From NCBI RefSeq assembly GCF_010994755.1, contig NZ_WHSB02000002.1, forward strand, positions 186,001-250,000: 64,000 nucleotides of DNA, given 5' to 3'. Each line of letters opens with the position of its first letter. The first letter of the stretch is position 1. Below the pieces are notes generated by a model, which was given only the letters and a program-made list of their open reading frames with translations, did not search any database and was not told where the DNA came from. The stretch comes from Shinella lacus (GTDB taxonomy: Bacteria > Pseudomonadota > Alphaproteobacteria > Rhizobiales > Rhizobiaceae). Both the position numbers and the translations under genes were made by a program. Positions 21,271-30,244 of the stretch are shown here, one piece after another.

Positions 21271-21888
21271 ATGACGGTATCGGGTATGGGTTTGTTGCGG
21301 AACGGGACTGCGGCGCGCGCCGCGCTGATCGCCGTTCTGGCCGCCACGCTTGCCGCCTGCGGCAGCACACAGGCGAAGAACGATACCTACGCGCTCTCTT
21401 CCACCGCTTCCGTGGAAGGCCCGTCGGCTAAGAACCGGCAGATCCTCGTGCCGCAGCCGTCCGCGCTGAAGGCGCTCGACAGCGGACAGATCGTAATCCG
21501 CCCGTCCGCCTCGGAAATCCAGTATCTCGCCGGCGCCCAATGGAGCGACAGCCTGACCAAGATGGTGCAGGCGAAGCTCGTGCAGGCGTTTGAAAATACC
21601 GGCCTTGTCGGCGGTGTCGGCAAGCCGGGCGAGGGCCTGGCGATCGACTACCAGGTTGCCACCGACATCCGCACGTTCGAGGTGGAGACTGCCGGCGCGG
21701 ATACCGCGGTGGTGGAAATTTCCGCAAAGCTGCTCAACGACCGCAACGGCACGGTGCGGGCGCAAAAGGTCTTTCGCGCGGCGGTGCCGGTTGGCGGAAC
21801 GGGAAATACGGCCTTCGTGAAGGCGCTCGACGCGGCCTTCGCCACGGTCACCGCCGACATCGTCGGCTGGACGCTCGCCGCGATCTGA
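21271..21888 (+). CDS. ABC-type transport auxiliary lipoprotein (PqiC/LPAT-like)
   Basis: 205 residues. The signal peptide ends in a lipobox (ATLAACGS), so it is lipidated. The remainder matches the ABC-type transport auxiliary lipoprotein family, which includes PqiC-like outer-membrane partners of MCE systems. It is preceded by GAGGACGAC and completes the Mla-like operon; no MlaC or MlaA is present here, so this lipoprotein may be the outer-membrane end. Confidence 0.87.
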   Translation: MTVSGMGLLRNGTAARAALIAVLAATLAACGSTQAKNDTYALSSTASVEGPSAKNRQILVPQPSALKALDSGQIVIRPSASEIQYLAGAQWSDSLTKMVQAKLVQAFENTGLVGGVGKPGEGLAIDYQVATDIRTFEVETAGADTAVVEISAKLLNDRNGTVRAQKVFRAAVPVGGTGNTAFVKALDAAFATVTADIVGWTLAAI

Positions 21889-21910
21889 TCCGGCATTCGT
21901 GAGAATCAAA

Positions 21911-21945
21911 AAGGCCGTGCGCTGCGGATCGCAGCGCACGGCCTT
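21911..21945. terminator. Strong bidirectional terminator
   Basis: A perfect 15-base stem, AAGGCCGTGCGCTGC (21911-21925) with GCAGCGCACGGCCTT (21931-21945), has a five-base loop and A-rich sequence upstream. It separates the convergent lipoprotein and Tim44-like genes. Confidence 0.85.
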
Positions 21946-21951
21946 GTCACA

Positions 21952-22941
21952 TCAGGCGCCTTGCACGCCCTGGATGGCCGAGACCTTCCACTCGGCGCCG
22001 TTGCGGCGCACGAAGGTCCAGATCTCGACGGCTTCCGTGAGGTTGTCGGGATCGCCGGAGACGAGCTTGCCGGTCGCGCGGTCGCGCATCACGTCGATGC
22101 TCTCGTAGCGCATGGCCACCGTCGCATAGTCGTCCGTGCCTTCGCTCCAGGCTTCCGCAACGTCGCCCTGCACGAGATGGATGTCACGCACCTCGTTCTT
22201 CAGGCCCTGGGTGGCATTGTCGCTGAGTTCTTCGGCGAGATAGGACATCGCCTCCGGCGTGGTGATCTGGCGCAGCGTGCGGAAGTCTTCCGCCGCATAG
22301 GCCGCCTGCAATTCATTCAGCAGGCCTTCAAACTGTTCGAGGTCTTCCGGCTTGACGCCGATCTCGTCGCCGCCGGTTTTCGGCTGAACCGCCGCTGCTG
22401 CCGCCTGGCGATTGCCGCCACCGATGCGCGGGATTTCGAAGTCCGAGCCGCCAGTCTGATAGGCGTTGCGGGCTTGCGCATTGCCGGGGCCGGCATAGGC
22501 GGGTGCGTTCTTCTGCGCGAACATGCGGCGCAGGAACAGGAAGACGCCGGCGATCAGCAGCACTTGCAGGATGAGGCCGAGGAAGCCGATGCCGCCGCCA
22601 AGGCCCTGGCCGAGCAGCATGCCAACGAGGCCACCGAGCATCAGGCCGCCGATGAGCGAGCCGCCGAAGCCGCCGAACAGGCCGGGGCGCTGGCCATTTG
22701 CCGTCGTGGTGCGGTTTGCCGAGGGCTGGGCGGACTGCTGGCGCGTCATGGTGCGGTCGATCGGCTGGGCATCCAGCGGCGCGGTGCGCGTCGTCGAGGG
22801 GGTCTGGAAGGTTCGTGTGCCGCGGCTGCCGAAACCGCCGCCGGCGCGGCGCGCTTCCGCAAAATCGACCATCGTCATCATCACCATGACCGCCACCGCG
22901 ATCGTCGCCAGAAACCGTGCAAAGCCCTGTATCAAGATCAT
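21952..22941 (-). CDS. Tim44-like domain membrane protein
   Basis: 329 residues from the ATG at 22941. A signal/anchor helix is followed by a low-complexity Gly/Arg/Thr region, a Gly-rich hydrophobic double segment (about 90-130, GGFGGSLIGGLMLGG and later), and a C-terminal Tim44-like / Tim44-associated domain (about 185-325) with FEGLLNELQAAYAAED and the closing WTFVRRNG-WKVSAIQ. Bacterial Tim44-like proteins of this type are membrane-attached with unclear roles. Confidence 0.88.
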   Translation of the reverse strand: MILIQGFARFLATIAVAVMVMMTMVDFAEARRAGGGFGSRGTRTFQTPSTTRTAPLDAQPIDRTMTRQQSAQPSANRTTTANGQRPGLFGGFGGSLIGGLMLGGLVGMLLGQGLGGGIGFLGLILQVLLIAGVFLFLRRMFAQKNAPAYAGPGNAQARNAYQTGGSDFEIPRIGGGNRQAAAAAVQPKTGGDEIGVKPEDLEQFEGLLNELQAAYAAEDFRTLRQITTPEAMSYLAEELSDNATQGLKNEVRDIHLVQGDVAEAWSEGTDDYATVAMRYESIDVMRDRATGKLVSGDPDNLTEAVEIWTFVRRNGAEWKVSAIQGVQGA

Positions 22942-23053
22942 TTCCGTCTCTCTTCCCATGCGCCGACCGGCGCGTCGAAACGCATATAGAGGGTAAGAGC
23001 GCGGAATTTAAGGGTTTTGGCCGCGAAAAGACGCCGTGATCGTTCACAAAAAC

Positions 23054-23081
23054 GAGACGGCCGCCCGGAGGCGGCCGTCTC
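23054..23081 (-). terminator. Rho-independent terminator of the gpr gene
   Basis: GAGACGGCCGCC (23054-23065) pairs with GGCGGCCGTCTC (23070-23081), a perfect 12-base stem with a four-base loop. On the minus strand a run of five T residues follows. It lies 44 bases past the stop of the giant gene. Confidence 0.85.
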
Positions 23082-23124
23082 TGTTCGATTTTTCGCCAAA
23101 GCGATGCGCTTCGGCCGGAAATGC

Positions 23125-26100
23125 TTAGCTGAAGCGGCCTGCCGCATGCGCCAGCATGGTGTAGACCTTGCCGGTGTCGGAGGTGAGGTAGGTCTGCGTC
23201 ATCACCTTATCGCGGTCGTTGCGGGCGACGTCGGCGAGCAGCTTTTCGAAGTCCGAGATGTAGCGGTCGACCGCGGTGCGGAATTCCGGCTCGCGCTCAT
23301 ATTTGCGCTTGATCTCGTCGAAGGTCTGCTGGCCCTTCAGCGTGTAGAGGCGGCGCGTAAAGACGTCGCGCTCGCCGCGCTGGTAGCGCCGCCACAGGTC
23401 GACCGAGGCATCGTGATCGATGGCGCGGGCGATATCCACCGAGAGCGAGTTCAGCGATTCGACGACATGGCGCGGGTTGCGGGTGTCGGCCGGGCGGGCC
23501 GCCTGGGCATCACCGCGCGGCTGGGCGAACTGGGCTTCCTCGCGCGAGACGGCGCCGCGCAGCAGGTCACGCATCCAGCCGCCTTCGCCGGCGGTCTTGT
23601 TCTCCGCCTCGGCGGCGGGCAGGGGCTGCGCGCGCTGCGGCACCGTGGCGGTCGCCGCACGCTCGAGGCCGAGGCTGCCGCGCAGCGGCACGCTCTCCTC
23701 ACGGCGCGGTTCTGCGCGGGTTTCCTGCACCGGCTGCTGCACGGCCTTGGCCTGGACCACGGCGGGGCGCGAGACTTCCAGCGCGGAAGACGACTTGCCG
23801 ATAATGTCGGAAAGGTCCTGCAGCGCCTTGATCTGCTCGCTGACGGCGCGGCGCATCTGCGCGGCGTTTTCCTTGGCTTCTTCCGGCAGGTCGAAGGCGC
23901 CGCGCTTCAGCTCGCCGCGCGTCTGGTCGAGTTCCTTGCGGATATCGGTGGCGGCGCGGCGGATTTCCTCGGTGGCGCCGGAGAACTTGCCAACGGCTTC
24001 CTCGACGGCCTGGCGCAGCGTTTCGCGCATGACGGTCGTGGCGGCGTCGGATTTCTTGCCGGATTCGGTGAGCAGGCGATCGACATCGGAGAGCGAGGCG
24101 CCGACGCTGCCGCGCAGGCGGTTCGCCACTTCCTTGGTGCGTTCTTCCGCACGGTTGAACGCGCCCTCGACGGACTGGCTCGCTTCCTCGCCAGCCTTCA
24201 CCATCGAATCGCGCAGTGCTGCGGCCGTTGCCTCGGCGCGCTTCTCGGTTTCGCCGAGAATGCGGCCGACATCGGCAAAGGAGCTCTGGATGCCGCCGCG
24301 CAGGTTGCTGGCGATGAGGCCGGAGCGTTCCTCGGCGCGGCTGAACACGCCCTCGACCATGCCCTCGAGCGACTGCATGGTCTTCTCGATCTCTTCCGAG
24401 CGCTGCACGAGGCCGACGGAGAGGGAGCGCAGCGCGTCCTGGCGTTCTTCCAGCGTCGAGACGAGGTTCGACTGGGCGGCGGCGAGCAGGTCGGAGGCCT
24501 GTGACAGGATCTTCGAGTGATCCTCGAAGCGTCCGACGATGCCTCCGATCTGCGACAGCGTGCCGGAGGAAATGTCGGAGAGGCGATCGACCTTGCCTTC
24601 GAGCAGGCGCGACGTGGTGGAGACCATGTCGGCCGCGCGGTCGGCGGAGGCGGAGAAGCGCTCGGTGGTCGTGGTCAGTTGCTGGTCGACGGCGCCGAGC
24701 GTCTGGCTTGCGGCATCGACGAGGCCGGCGATCGCGCCATTGCTTTCCGAAAGGCGGGCGATCAGGCTCAGGACATTCGCCTGCAGGCCGCTTTCGATCT
24801 CGCGCATCTGGCCGGCGGCTTCTTCCGTGCGGCTGGAGATGGCGGCGAGCGTATCGGCGGTGCGGGCGGAGATCGCGTTTATCAGCGCGGCGTTCTCGTT
24901 GCGCATGCGGTCGGCGCTTTCGCGGGCGACGCCGCTGAGGCGCTCTGCACCCTCGCGGGTGACACCGCTCAGACGTTCTGCACTCTCCTGCGCGACGCCG
25001 CTCAAGCGCTCGGCGGCCTCGCGGGCGACACCGGTGATGCTTTCCGCAGCCTCGCGGCCGACGGCGGCGTAGTCGTCGATGACCGGACGGGCTTCCTCGT
25101 TGATCACGCGCGACAGTTCTTCCGTGCGGCTGGCCAGCATGGAGTTGAGTTCGCGCGTGCGCTCGTCGAGCGTCGAGCGGATCGACGCGCCGCGGGTTTC
25201 CAGCGCCTTCTCGACCTCGCCGAGGCCGGTGCGAAGCGACTGCGCCTGGCCGGCAAGGCGGTTTTCCGTCTCGGCGAAGCGGGCGACGGCGGCCGTGGTG
25301 GTTTCGTCCACGGCGCGCGTGAAGGCTTCGTTGCGAGCCGTAAGGTTGCCGGCGAATTCCTCGCCCGTGCGGGCGATGGTTTCGGCGGCGCGCTGGGCTT
25401 CCGCACCCATGTCCTGGGCCGCGCGGGAAACCGCGCCGCGCAGCGTCGAGCTGAGGCTGGCGAACTCCTCGCCGGTCTTGGCGAGCGACTGGGCCGAGCG
25501 GATCGCCTCGGCGTCCATGTCCTGCGCGGCCTGCGAGACGGCTTCGCGCAGCGTGTGGGCAAGGCCCGCGGCCTTGCCGTCGATCGTGCGGTTGACGCTG
25601 TCGAGACCGATGGTGAGTGCCCGGTCCATCGTGCCGAGGCGTTCCTCGATGCGGCCGGTCTTCTCGTCGATGGTGACGCCGATGCGCGTGGCAGCCTCGT
25701 CGGTGACGCGTTCGATCTGGCTGGTGCGTTCGGCAAGCGTTCCATCGATGCGTTCGGCGGCTTCGCCGGCAAGGCGGGCGATCTCGCTGCCGCGTGCGGC
25801 AAGCGTGCCGTCGATCAGCGAGGTGGCCTCGCCGACAGCGCGCTGGATTTCGCCGGCGCGGCTGACGAGGGCGCCATCCATGCGTTCGGCAGCTTCATTG
25901 ACGCTGCGCTCGATCTGGTCCGCACGGCCGTTGAGGGTCTCCTCAAGGCGGTCTGCTGCCTGGCCGGCAACGCGGGTGAGTTGCTCGGCGCGGCTGGCAA
26001 GCGTGCCGTCGATGCGATCGGCGGCTTCGCCGGTGACGCGGGCGATCTGTTCGGCGCGGTTGGCGAGCGAACCGTCGATACGGTCGGCGGCTTCGCCGGT

Positions 26101-29100
26101 CACCCGTTCGATATCCGTGATGCGGCCCGACAGGGCACCTTCGATGCGGAGTGCGGCATCGGCGCTGACGCGCTCGATATCGGTGACGCGGCCGGCAAGC
26201 GTCGCGGCGATGCGCGCCGTCGTCTCGTCGCCGATGCGGTCGACCTCGGCCATCGGGCGGGAGAGGGCGTCGGAGACGCGCAGCGACACATCGCTGCCCA
26301 CGCGGTCGAGATCGGAAAGGCGTTCCGACAGGGTGTCGGAGATGCGCAGCGCCGCCGTATCGACGATGCCGGAGACGTTGTCGACGCTGTGTTCGATGCG
26401 GGCTTCGAGCTTGCCGAGGTTTTCCTCCAGCCGGCTGCCCGTCGTGTCGAAGCGAGTGGCGACGCTGTCGACGGTCTGCTCCATGCGGTTGCCGAAGGTG
26501 ACGGCCGCCTCGGCGATCTTCGAAGAGCTTTCGATGAGGCGCTCGGCGACGACACCCGCACTTTCGCGCACGCGCTGGTCGAGCACGGCGGCGCTGCCGT
26601 CGATCGTGCGGCGCAGCGCTTCCTCGTGCTGCTCCATGGTCAGTTCCAGCATGCCGGCGCTGGTGGCGATCGAGGTGCCGATTGTGGTGACCTGGTCGTT
26701 CAGGGTCTCGGTGAGGTGGTTGCGACCCTCGGTGATCGCCAGGTTGATCGCGTTGATGCGGTCGTCCAGCGTCGCGCGGATCTCCTCATGGGTGGAGGTG
26801 AGCGAACCGGCAAGCTCGGAGGCCCGGCCGGAAAGCTGTTCCATCGACATTTCCAGCATGCCGGCGCTGGTGGCAATGGAGGTGCCGATCGAGGTGACCT
26901 GGTCGTTCAGGGTCTCGTTGAGGTGGTTGCGGCCGTCGGTGATCGCGGCATTGATCGCGTCGATACGGTCGTCGAGCGTCGCACGGATCTGGTCGTGGGT
27001 GGAGACGAGCGAACCCGTGAGCTCCGAGGCGCGGCCGGAGAGCTGCTCCATCGACATTTCCAGCATGCCGGCGCTGGTGGCGATCGAGGTGCCGATCGAG
27101 GTGACCTGGTCGTTCAGGGTCTCGGTGAGCTGGTTGCGGCCCTCGGTGATCGCGAGATTGATGGCGTTGATGCGGTCGTCGAGCGTTGCGCGGATCTGCT
27201 CCTGGGTGGAGACGAGCGAGCCGGCAAGCTCCGAAGCACGGCCGGACAAGGCTTCCGCGATGTTGGCGGCGCGGCCGGAGAAGGCCTCGGCGAATTCGGC
27301 CGCCTGGCCGTGCAACACACCGCCGAGCTGCTGCGTGCCTTCGGACAGAACAGTCTCGACACGGTTCGCTGCGGCGTCGATCGACGACTGCATGGAGCCG
27401 GCGCTGTTGGAGAGCACCGAGGCGAGGTTGGCCGTGCGGCCGGTGATGACCTCGTCGATCTGGCGGGCGGCGCCGGTCAGCGCGTTCTCGACGCGGCTGG
27501 CGGCCGAGCCGACCGACTGTTCGAGCTGGCTGCCGGTCTCGTTCAGCATGGAGGAGAGAGCGGCGGTGCGCTCGGAAAGCGCGTTGTCGATGCGGCCGTG
27601 GCTGGCGGCGATGGTGGAGGTGATCTGATCGGCACGCGCACCGAGCGCGTCTTCCATGCGAGCCTGGGCGGCTTCGATATCGGTGGCGATGGCCGTGCCG
27701 CGGCTGTCGAGCGCCTGCGTCAGGCGGCGTTCGCTGCTGGAAATGCTTTCGACCAGCGCTTCGGCGCGGGCACCAAGGGCGTTTTCCATGCGGGCCTGGG
27801 CGGCCTCGATATCGGTGGCGATGGCTGTGCCGCGGCTGTCGAGCGCTTCCGTCAGGCGGCGTTCGCTGCCCGAAACACTTTCCGCCAGAGCCTCGGCGCG
27901 GGCGCCAAAACCGGTTTCGATGCGGTTCTGCACGTCGGCGAGGCCGCCGAGCAGGGCTGCGGACTTTTCCGAGAGCACCGAGTTCATGCGCTCATGCGCG
28001 CCGGTGACGGCATTCGTAATGGCGTCGGCGTGGCCGGTCACGGCGCTTTCGAAGACTTCCTGGCCGGTGCCAAGCGTCGTCGCCAGCGCGAAGGACTGGT
28101 CGGTCAGCGTGTTGCCGAGGCGGTCGATGCTGGAGGTGAGGATGCCGTCGATCGCCTCATGGCCGCTGGCGACCGTCTCGTTGATGCGGGCGAGGCTTTC
28201 CATCAGCTTGGAATCGAGCGAGCCGGCGCGCTGGTCGAAGGCGGTGGCGAATTCCTCGACGCGCTGGTCGAAGGCGCTGGCGATCTGGCCGACGGTCGCC
28301 TGCATGCGCTCGTCGAAGAAGCCGGAGCGCAAGTCGAGGTCCATGACCGTGTCGTCGGCGGCGTTCTTCAGGCTCTGGCGGAACTGTGCGCCCTTTTCGT
28401 CGAGGGCCGCGTTCATCGATTCGAGAACATGGTCGAGGCCGCCGGTGACGGCCTGCTGGCCGATCGACAGGCTTTCGCTGATCTCGCGGGTGCGGGCGAT
28501 CAGCGTCTCGTTGAGCTGCTTGGCGCGTTCGTTCAACGCCGCGTTCAGCTTTTCCGTGTTGGTGTCGAGCGAGGTGGCGCGGGTCTCGAACTGGTTCAGC
28601 AGGTCCCGGCCGCGCGAATCAAGGCTCTTGGTCAGGTGGTCCAGGCGGGTGTCGAACTCCTGGGCGAGCGCCAGACCGGAGGAGGAGAGGGTGGACAGCA
28701 GGCTGTCGGTGCGGGCCGAGAGCATGGCGCCGATAGTCTGCGTCGCGCTGTCGGACTTTTCCATCAGCATGGCGGCGCGGGTGTCGAGCATGGAGGCGAA
28801 GGCCTCGCCCGACGTCGCAAGGCGGTTCGTTATGCTCTCGCCGGCGCTTGCCAGCTCATCCTTCAACTGTTCATGCGCGCCGGAAATCGACGAGCGGACG
28901 CGTTCCGCATGGCTGACGATCGCCTCGCGCTCGGAGCCGAGTTCCTGCACGAGCGTGCGCACGCGCATTTCATTGTCGGCGTAGCTGCGTTCCAGCGCGT
29001 TCACTTCGGAATGCACGAGGGTTTCGAGTTCGGTGGCGCGCGCGATGGTGCGCTCGATGCCTTCGTTCATCGCCGAGACTTCGCGGCGCACGGCCTGGCC

Positions 29101-29718
29101 GACGGTCATGATACGGTCGGTGGCAACGGTTTCCGGCTCGGACAGGCGAAGGGCGACTTCCGCCATGGAACGGGCGGCGCTGCGCAGCTCATGGGCGCGC
29201 GAAATCATGATGGCGAAAGCGAAGAACAGCATGATCGGCATGACGATGGCGACCAGCATGCCGATGGCGCCGGGCAGCGCCACGAGATCGGCGACCGAGC
29301 GGATCTGCCAGATCTGCGGTGCATAAAGCAGGTTCGCGACGCCGAGGCCGCCGATGACCCAGAGAACGGACATCAGGATGGCCATGCGGATCGAGGTGCG
29401 GCCGGAGCGCACGTCGAGCGACTTGAGAATCGCGGCGGGCGTCTTGCGCGAACCGTCATTGGCCGGCTGGAAGGTCGGTGTCTTCGGTGCGGGATCAGGC
29501 GTCAGGCTGCGCGCCGTCTCGCCGGAGGCCGGGCGCGTGGCGGGCTTTTCCTGCGTCTTGTTCGGAATGCGACTTGCTGGTTCAGACACATGGGCCTCCG
29601 AAGCGTCCTTCTTCGAGGGCGTCTCCGGAGCTAGATCGTCAAAGTCGATTTTAAGCGCCTCTTCGAGGGCCTGAAAGGCCTTGTCGTCGATCGACTCGGT
29701 GGACTTGTTCGTCGCCAT
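23125..29718 (-). CDS. rgsE: Giant polar-growth coiled-coil protein (GPR / RgsE homologue)
   Basis: 2197 residues from the ATG at 29718. An N-terminal acidic/polar cytoplasmic segment is followed by two membrane helices near residues 110-170, then about 1900 residues of almost uninterrupted amphipathic helix with apolipoprotein-like repeats, and a short C-terminal globular region. Size, topology and repeats match Agrobacterium GPR (growth pole ring) and Sinorhizobium RgsE, which organise peptidoglycan insertion at the growing pole. Internal repeats: three tandem 69-residue units (825-1031), about seven 22-residue units (near 1200-1353) and four 11-residue units (near 1560-1605). It ends in its own terminator; a CtrA-type box lies upstream. 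The large frames on the opposite strand are shadows of its codon bias. Confidence 0.92.
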   Translation of the reverse strand: MATNKSTESIDDKAFQALEEALKIDFDDLAPETPSKKDASEAHVSEPASRIPNKTQEKPATRPASGETARSLTPDPAPKTPTFQPANDGSRKTPAAILKSLDVRSGRTSIRMAILMSVLWVIGGLGVANLLYAPQIWQIRSVADLVALPGAIGMLVAIVMPIMLFFAFAIMISRAHELRSAARSMAEVALRLSEPETVATDRIMTVGQAVRREVSAMNEGIERTIARATELETLVHSEVNALERSYADNEMRVRTLVQELGSEREAIVSHAERVRSSISGAHEQLKDELASAGESITNRLATSGEAFASMLDTRAAMLMEKSDSATQTIGAMLSARTDSLLSTLSSSGLALAQEFDTRLDHLTKSLDSRGRDLLNQFETRATSLDTNTEKLNAALNERAKQLNETLIARTREISESLSIGQQAVTGGLDHVLESMNAALDEKGAQFRQSLKNAADDTVMDLDLRSGFFDERMQATVGQIASAFDQRVEEFATAFDQRAGSLDSKLMESLARINETVASGHEAIDGILTSSIDRLGNTLTDQSFALATTLGTGQEVFESAVTGHADAITNAVTGAHERMNSVLSEKSAALLGGLADVQNRIETGFGARAEALAESVSGSERRLTEALDSRGTAIATDIEAAQARMENALGARAEALVESISSSERRLTQALDSRGTAIATDIEAAQARMEDALGARADQITSTIAASHGRIDNALSERTAALSSMLNETGSQLEQSVGSAASRVENALTGAARQIDEVITGRTANLASVLSNSAGSMQSSIDAAANRVETVLSEGTQQLGGVLHGQAAEFAEAFSGRAANIAEALSGRASELAGSLVSTQEQIRATLDDRINAINLAITEGRNQLTETLNDQVTSIGTSIATSAGMLEMSMEQLSGRASELTGSLVSTHDQIRATLDDRIDAINAAITDGRNHLNETLNDQVTSIGTSIATSAGMLEMSMEQLSGRASELAGSLTSTHEEIRATLDDRINAINLAITEGRNHLTETLNDQVTTIGTSIATSAGMLELTMEQHEEALRRTIDGSAAVLDQRVRESAGVVAERLIESSSKIAEAAVTFGNRMEQTVDSVATRFDTTGSRLEENLGKLEARIEHSVDNVSGIVDTAALRISDTLSERLSDLDRVGSDVSLRVSDALSRPMAEVDRIGDETTARIAATLAGRVTDIERVSADAALRIEGALSGRITDIERVTGEAADRIDGSLANRAEQIARVTGEAADRIDGTLASRAEQLTRVAGQAADRLEETLNGRADQIERSVNEAAERMDGALVSRAGEIQRAVGEATSLIDGTLAARGSEIARLAGEAAERIDGTLAERTSQIERVTDEAATRIGVTIDEKTGRIEERLGTMDRALTIGLDSVNRTIDGKAAGLAHTLREAVSQAAQDMDAEAIRSAQSLAKTGEEFASLSSTLRGAVSRAAQDMGAEAQRAAETIARTGEEFAGNLTARNEAFTRAVDETTTAAVARFAETENRLAGQAQSLRTGLGEVEKALETRGASIRSTLDERTRELNSMLASRTEELSRVINEEARPVIDDYAAVGREAAESITGVAREAAERLSGVAQESAERLSGVTREGAERLSGVARESADRMRNENAALINAISARTADTLAAISSRTEEAAGQMREIESGLQANVLSLIARLSESNGAIAGLVDAASQTLGAVDQQLTTTTERFSASADRAADMVSTTSRLLEGKVDRLSDISSGTLSQIGGIVGRFEDHSKILSQASDLLAAAQSNLVSTLEERQDALRSLSVGLVQRSEEIEKTMQSLEGMVEGVFSRAEERSGLIASNLRGGIQSSFADVGRILGETEKRAEATAAALRDSMVKAGEEASQSVEGAFNRAEERTKEVANRLRGSVGASLSDVDRLLTESGKKSDAATTVMRETLRQAVEEAVGKFSGATEEIRRAATDIRKELDQTRGELKRGAFDLPEEAKENAAQMRRAVSEQIKALQDLSDIIGKSSSALEVSRPAVVQAKAVQQPVQETRAEPRREESVPLRGSLGLERAATATVPQRAQPLPAAEAENKTAGEGGWMRDLLRGAVSREEAQFAQPRGDAQAARPADTRNPRHVVESLNSLSVDIARAIDHDASVDLWRRYQRGERDVFTRRLYTLKGQQTFDEIKRKYEREPEFRTAVDRYISDFEKLLADVARNDRDKVMTQTYLTSDTGKVYTMLAHAAGRFS
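24904..25040 (-). repeat. Four tandem 11-residue units in gpr
   Basis: The protein reads GVAREAAERLS, GVAQESAERLS, GVTREGAERLS, GVARESADRM in direct succession. Eleven-residue periodicity is that of apolipoprotein-type amphipathic helices. At DNA level it gives 33-base direct repeats. Confidence 0.8.
25660..26120 (-). repeat. About seven 22-residue amphipathic units in gpr
   Basis: Consecutive units follow the pattern I-x-R-V-T-G-E-A-A-D-R-I-D-G-T-L-x-x-R-A. The 22-residue length equals two 11-mers, as in apolipoproteins A/E. Boundaries are approximate. Confidence 0.75.
26626..27246 (-). repeat. Three tandem 207-bp (69-residue) repeats in gpr
   Basis: Copies occupy 27040-27246, 26833-27039 and 26626-26832, exactly 207 bases each and abutting. 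Each encodes SGRASEL through MEQL/MEQH with the invariant core TLNDQVT and IGTSIATSAGMLE. High nucleotide identity suggests recent duplication or gene conversion. Confidence 0.9.
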
Positions 29719-30244
29719 GCGGTTACGCCTCGTTACCATGTCCGGGATCGGGCTTCATACGCGCTGCCGCTGCTCAGGCGCATTCGAACCGTCCGGTTGG
29801 TGGCCGGTCTTGCTGCTTACCCTCATGGCAAGCAGCGTCCGGACCGCCGTTCATTCCAATTCGCTCGATAGACCGAAAAGGCGAAGCGGTGTATCTCCGC
29901 CCACGGCTTATCCACCGGCACTATCCGGTCGTATCGTAGTGACACATTAGCCTGTATCACACAATTCATTGCCATCTCCCTTAGGTCGAAACTTAACAGG
30001 AAGTTAACATTCCACAGATTTGTATCGCGATGGAATAGTTATGAAAAAGGCAATTTTTCAGCCGTTAACCATAGTTTGCGATTCATGCCCCTTTTGCGCC
30101 GCCTTTTAATCGGATAGGCGCGCCGGCCACGCAGAATGGCTGTCCATGTCCCAGCCGGTTGCAGGCCAGGCGCCCGGACCGCTTCGACATCTGCGTGCAT
30201 CACAACGAAACAAGCGTACGTAGCGTATATAAGGATATTGGCAA
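29719..30244. other. Long divergent regulatory region between gpr and hpt
   Basis: 526 bases with no gene, more AT-rich than the surroundings from about 29950 to 30105. It contains a full CtrA-type site (29993-30008), a DnaA-box-like sequence TTATCCACC (29908-29916) and a lone GTTAAC half-site near 30064. It should carry both divergent promoters; I cannot place -35/-10 elements with confidence. Confidence 0.6.
29993..30008. promoter_or_regulatory. CtrA-type binding site
   Basis: TTAA at 29993-29996, seven bases, then TTAAC at 30004-30008. This is a perfect match to the alphaproteobacterial CtrA consensus TTAA-N7-TTAA(C). It lies 275 bases upstream of gpr and 237 bases upstream of the Hpt gene. 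Confidence 0.7.

Noticed and set aside
26626-27246. Regular direct repeats as a possible CRISPR array
   Set aside because: Repeat length is 207 bases without unique spacers, and it lies inside a coding frame in multiples of three.
24517-29634. Plus-strand open frame of about 1700 codons antisense to the growth-pole gene
   Set aside because: It is the mirror of a repetitive, high-GC coding strand: stops are avoided on the opposite strand by codon bias. The minus-strand product has coherent coiled-coil repeats, membrane helices and a start with proper context; the plus-strand one has no recognisable domains.
29908-29916. DnaA-like box as evidence for a replication origin
   Set aside because: Only one imperfect box, no repeat cluster, and none of the usual origin neighbours (hemE, parAB, repABC).
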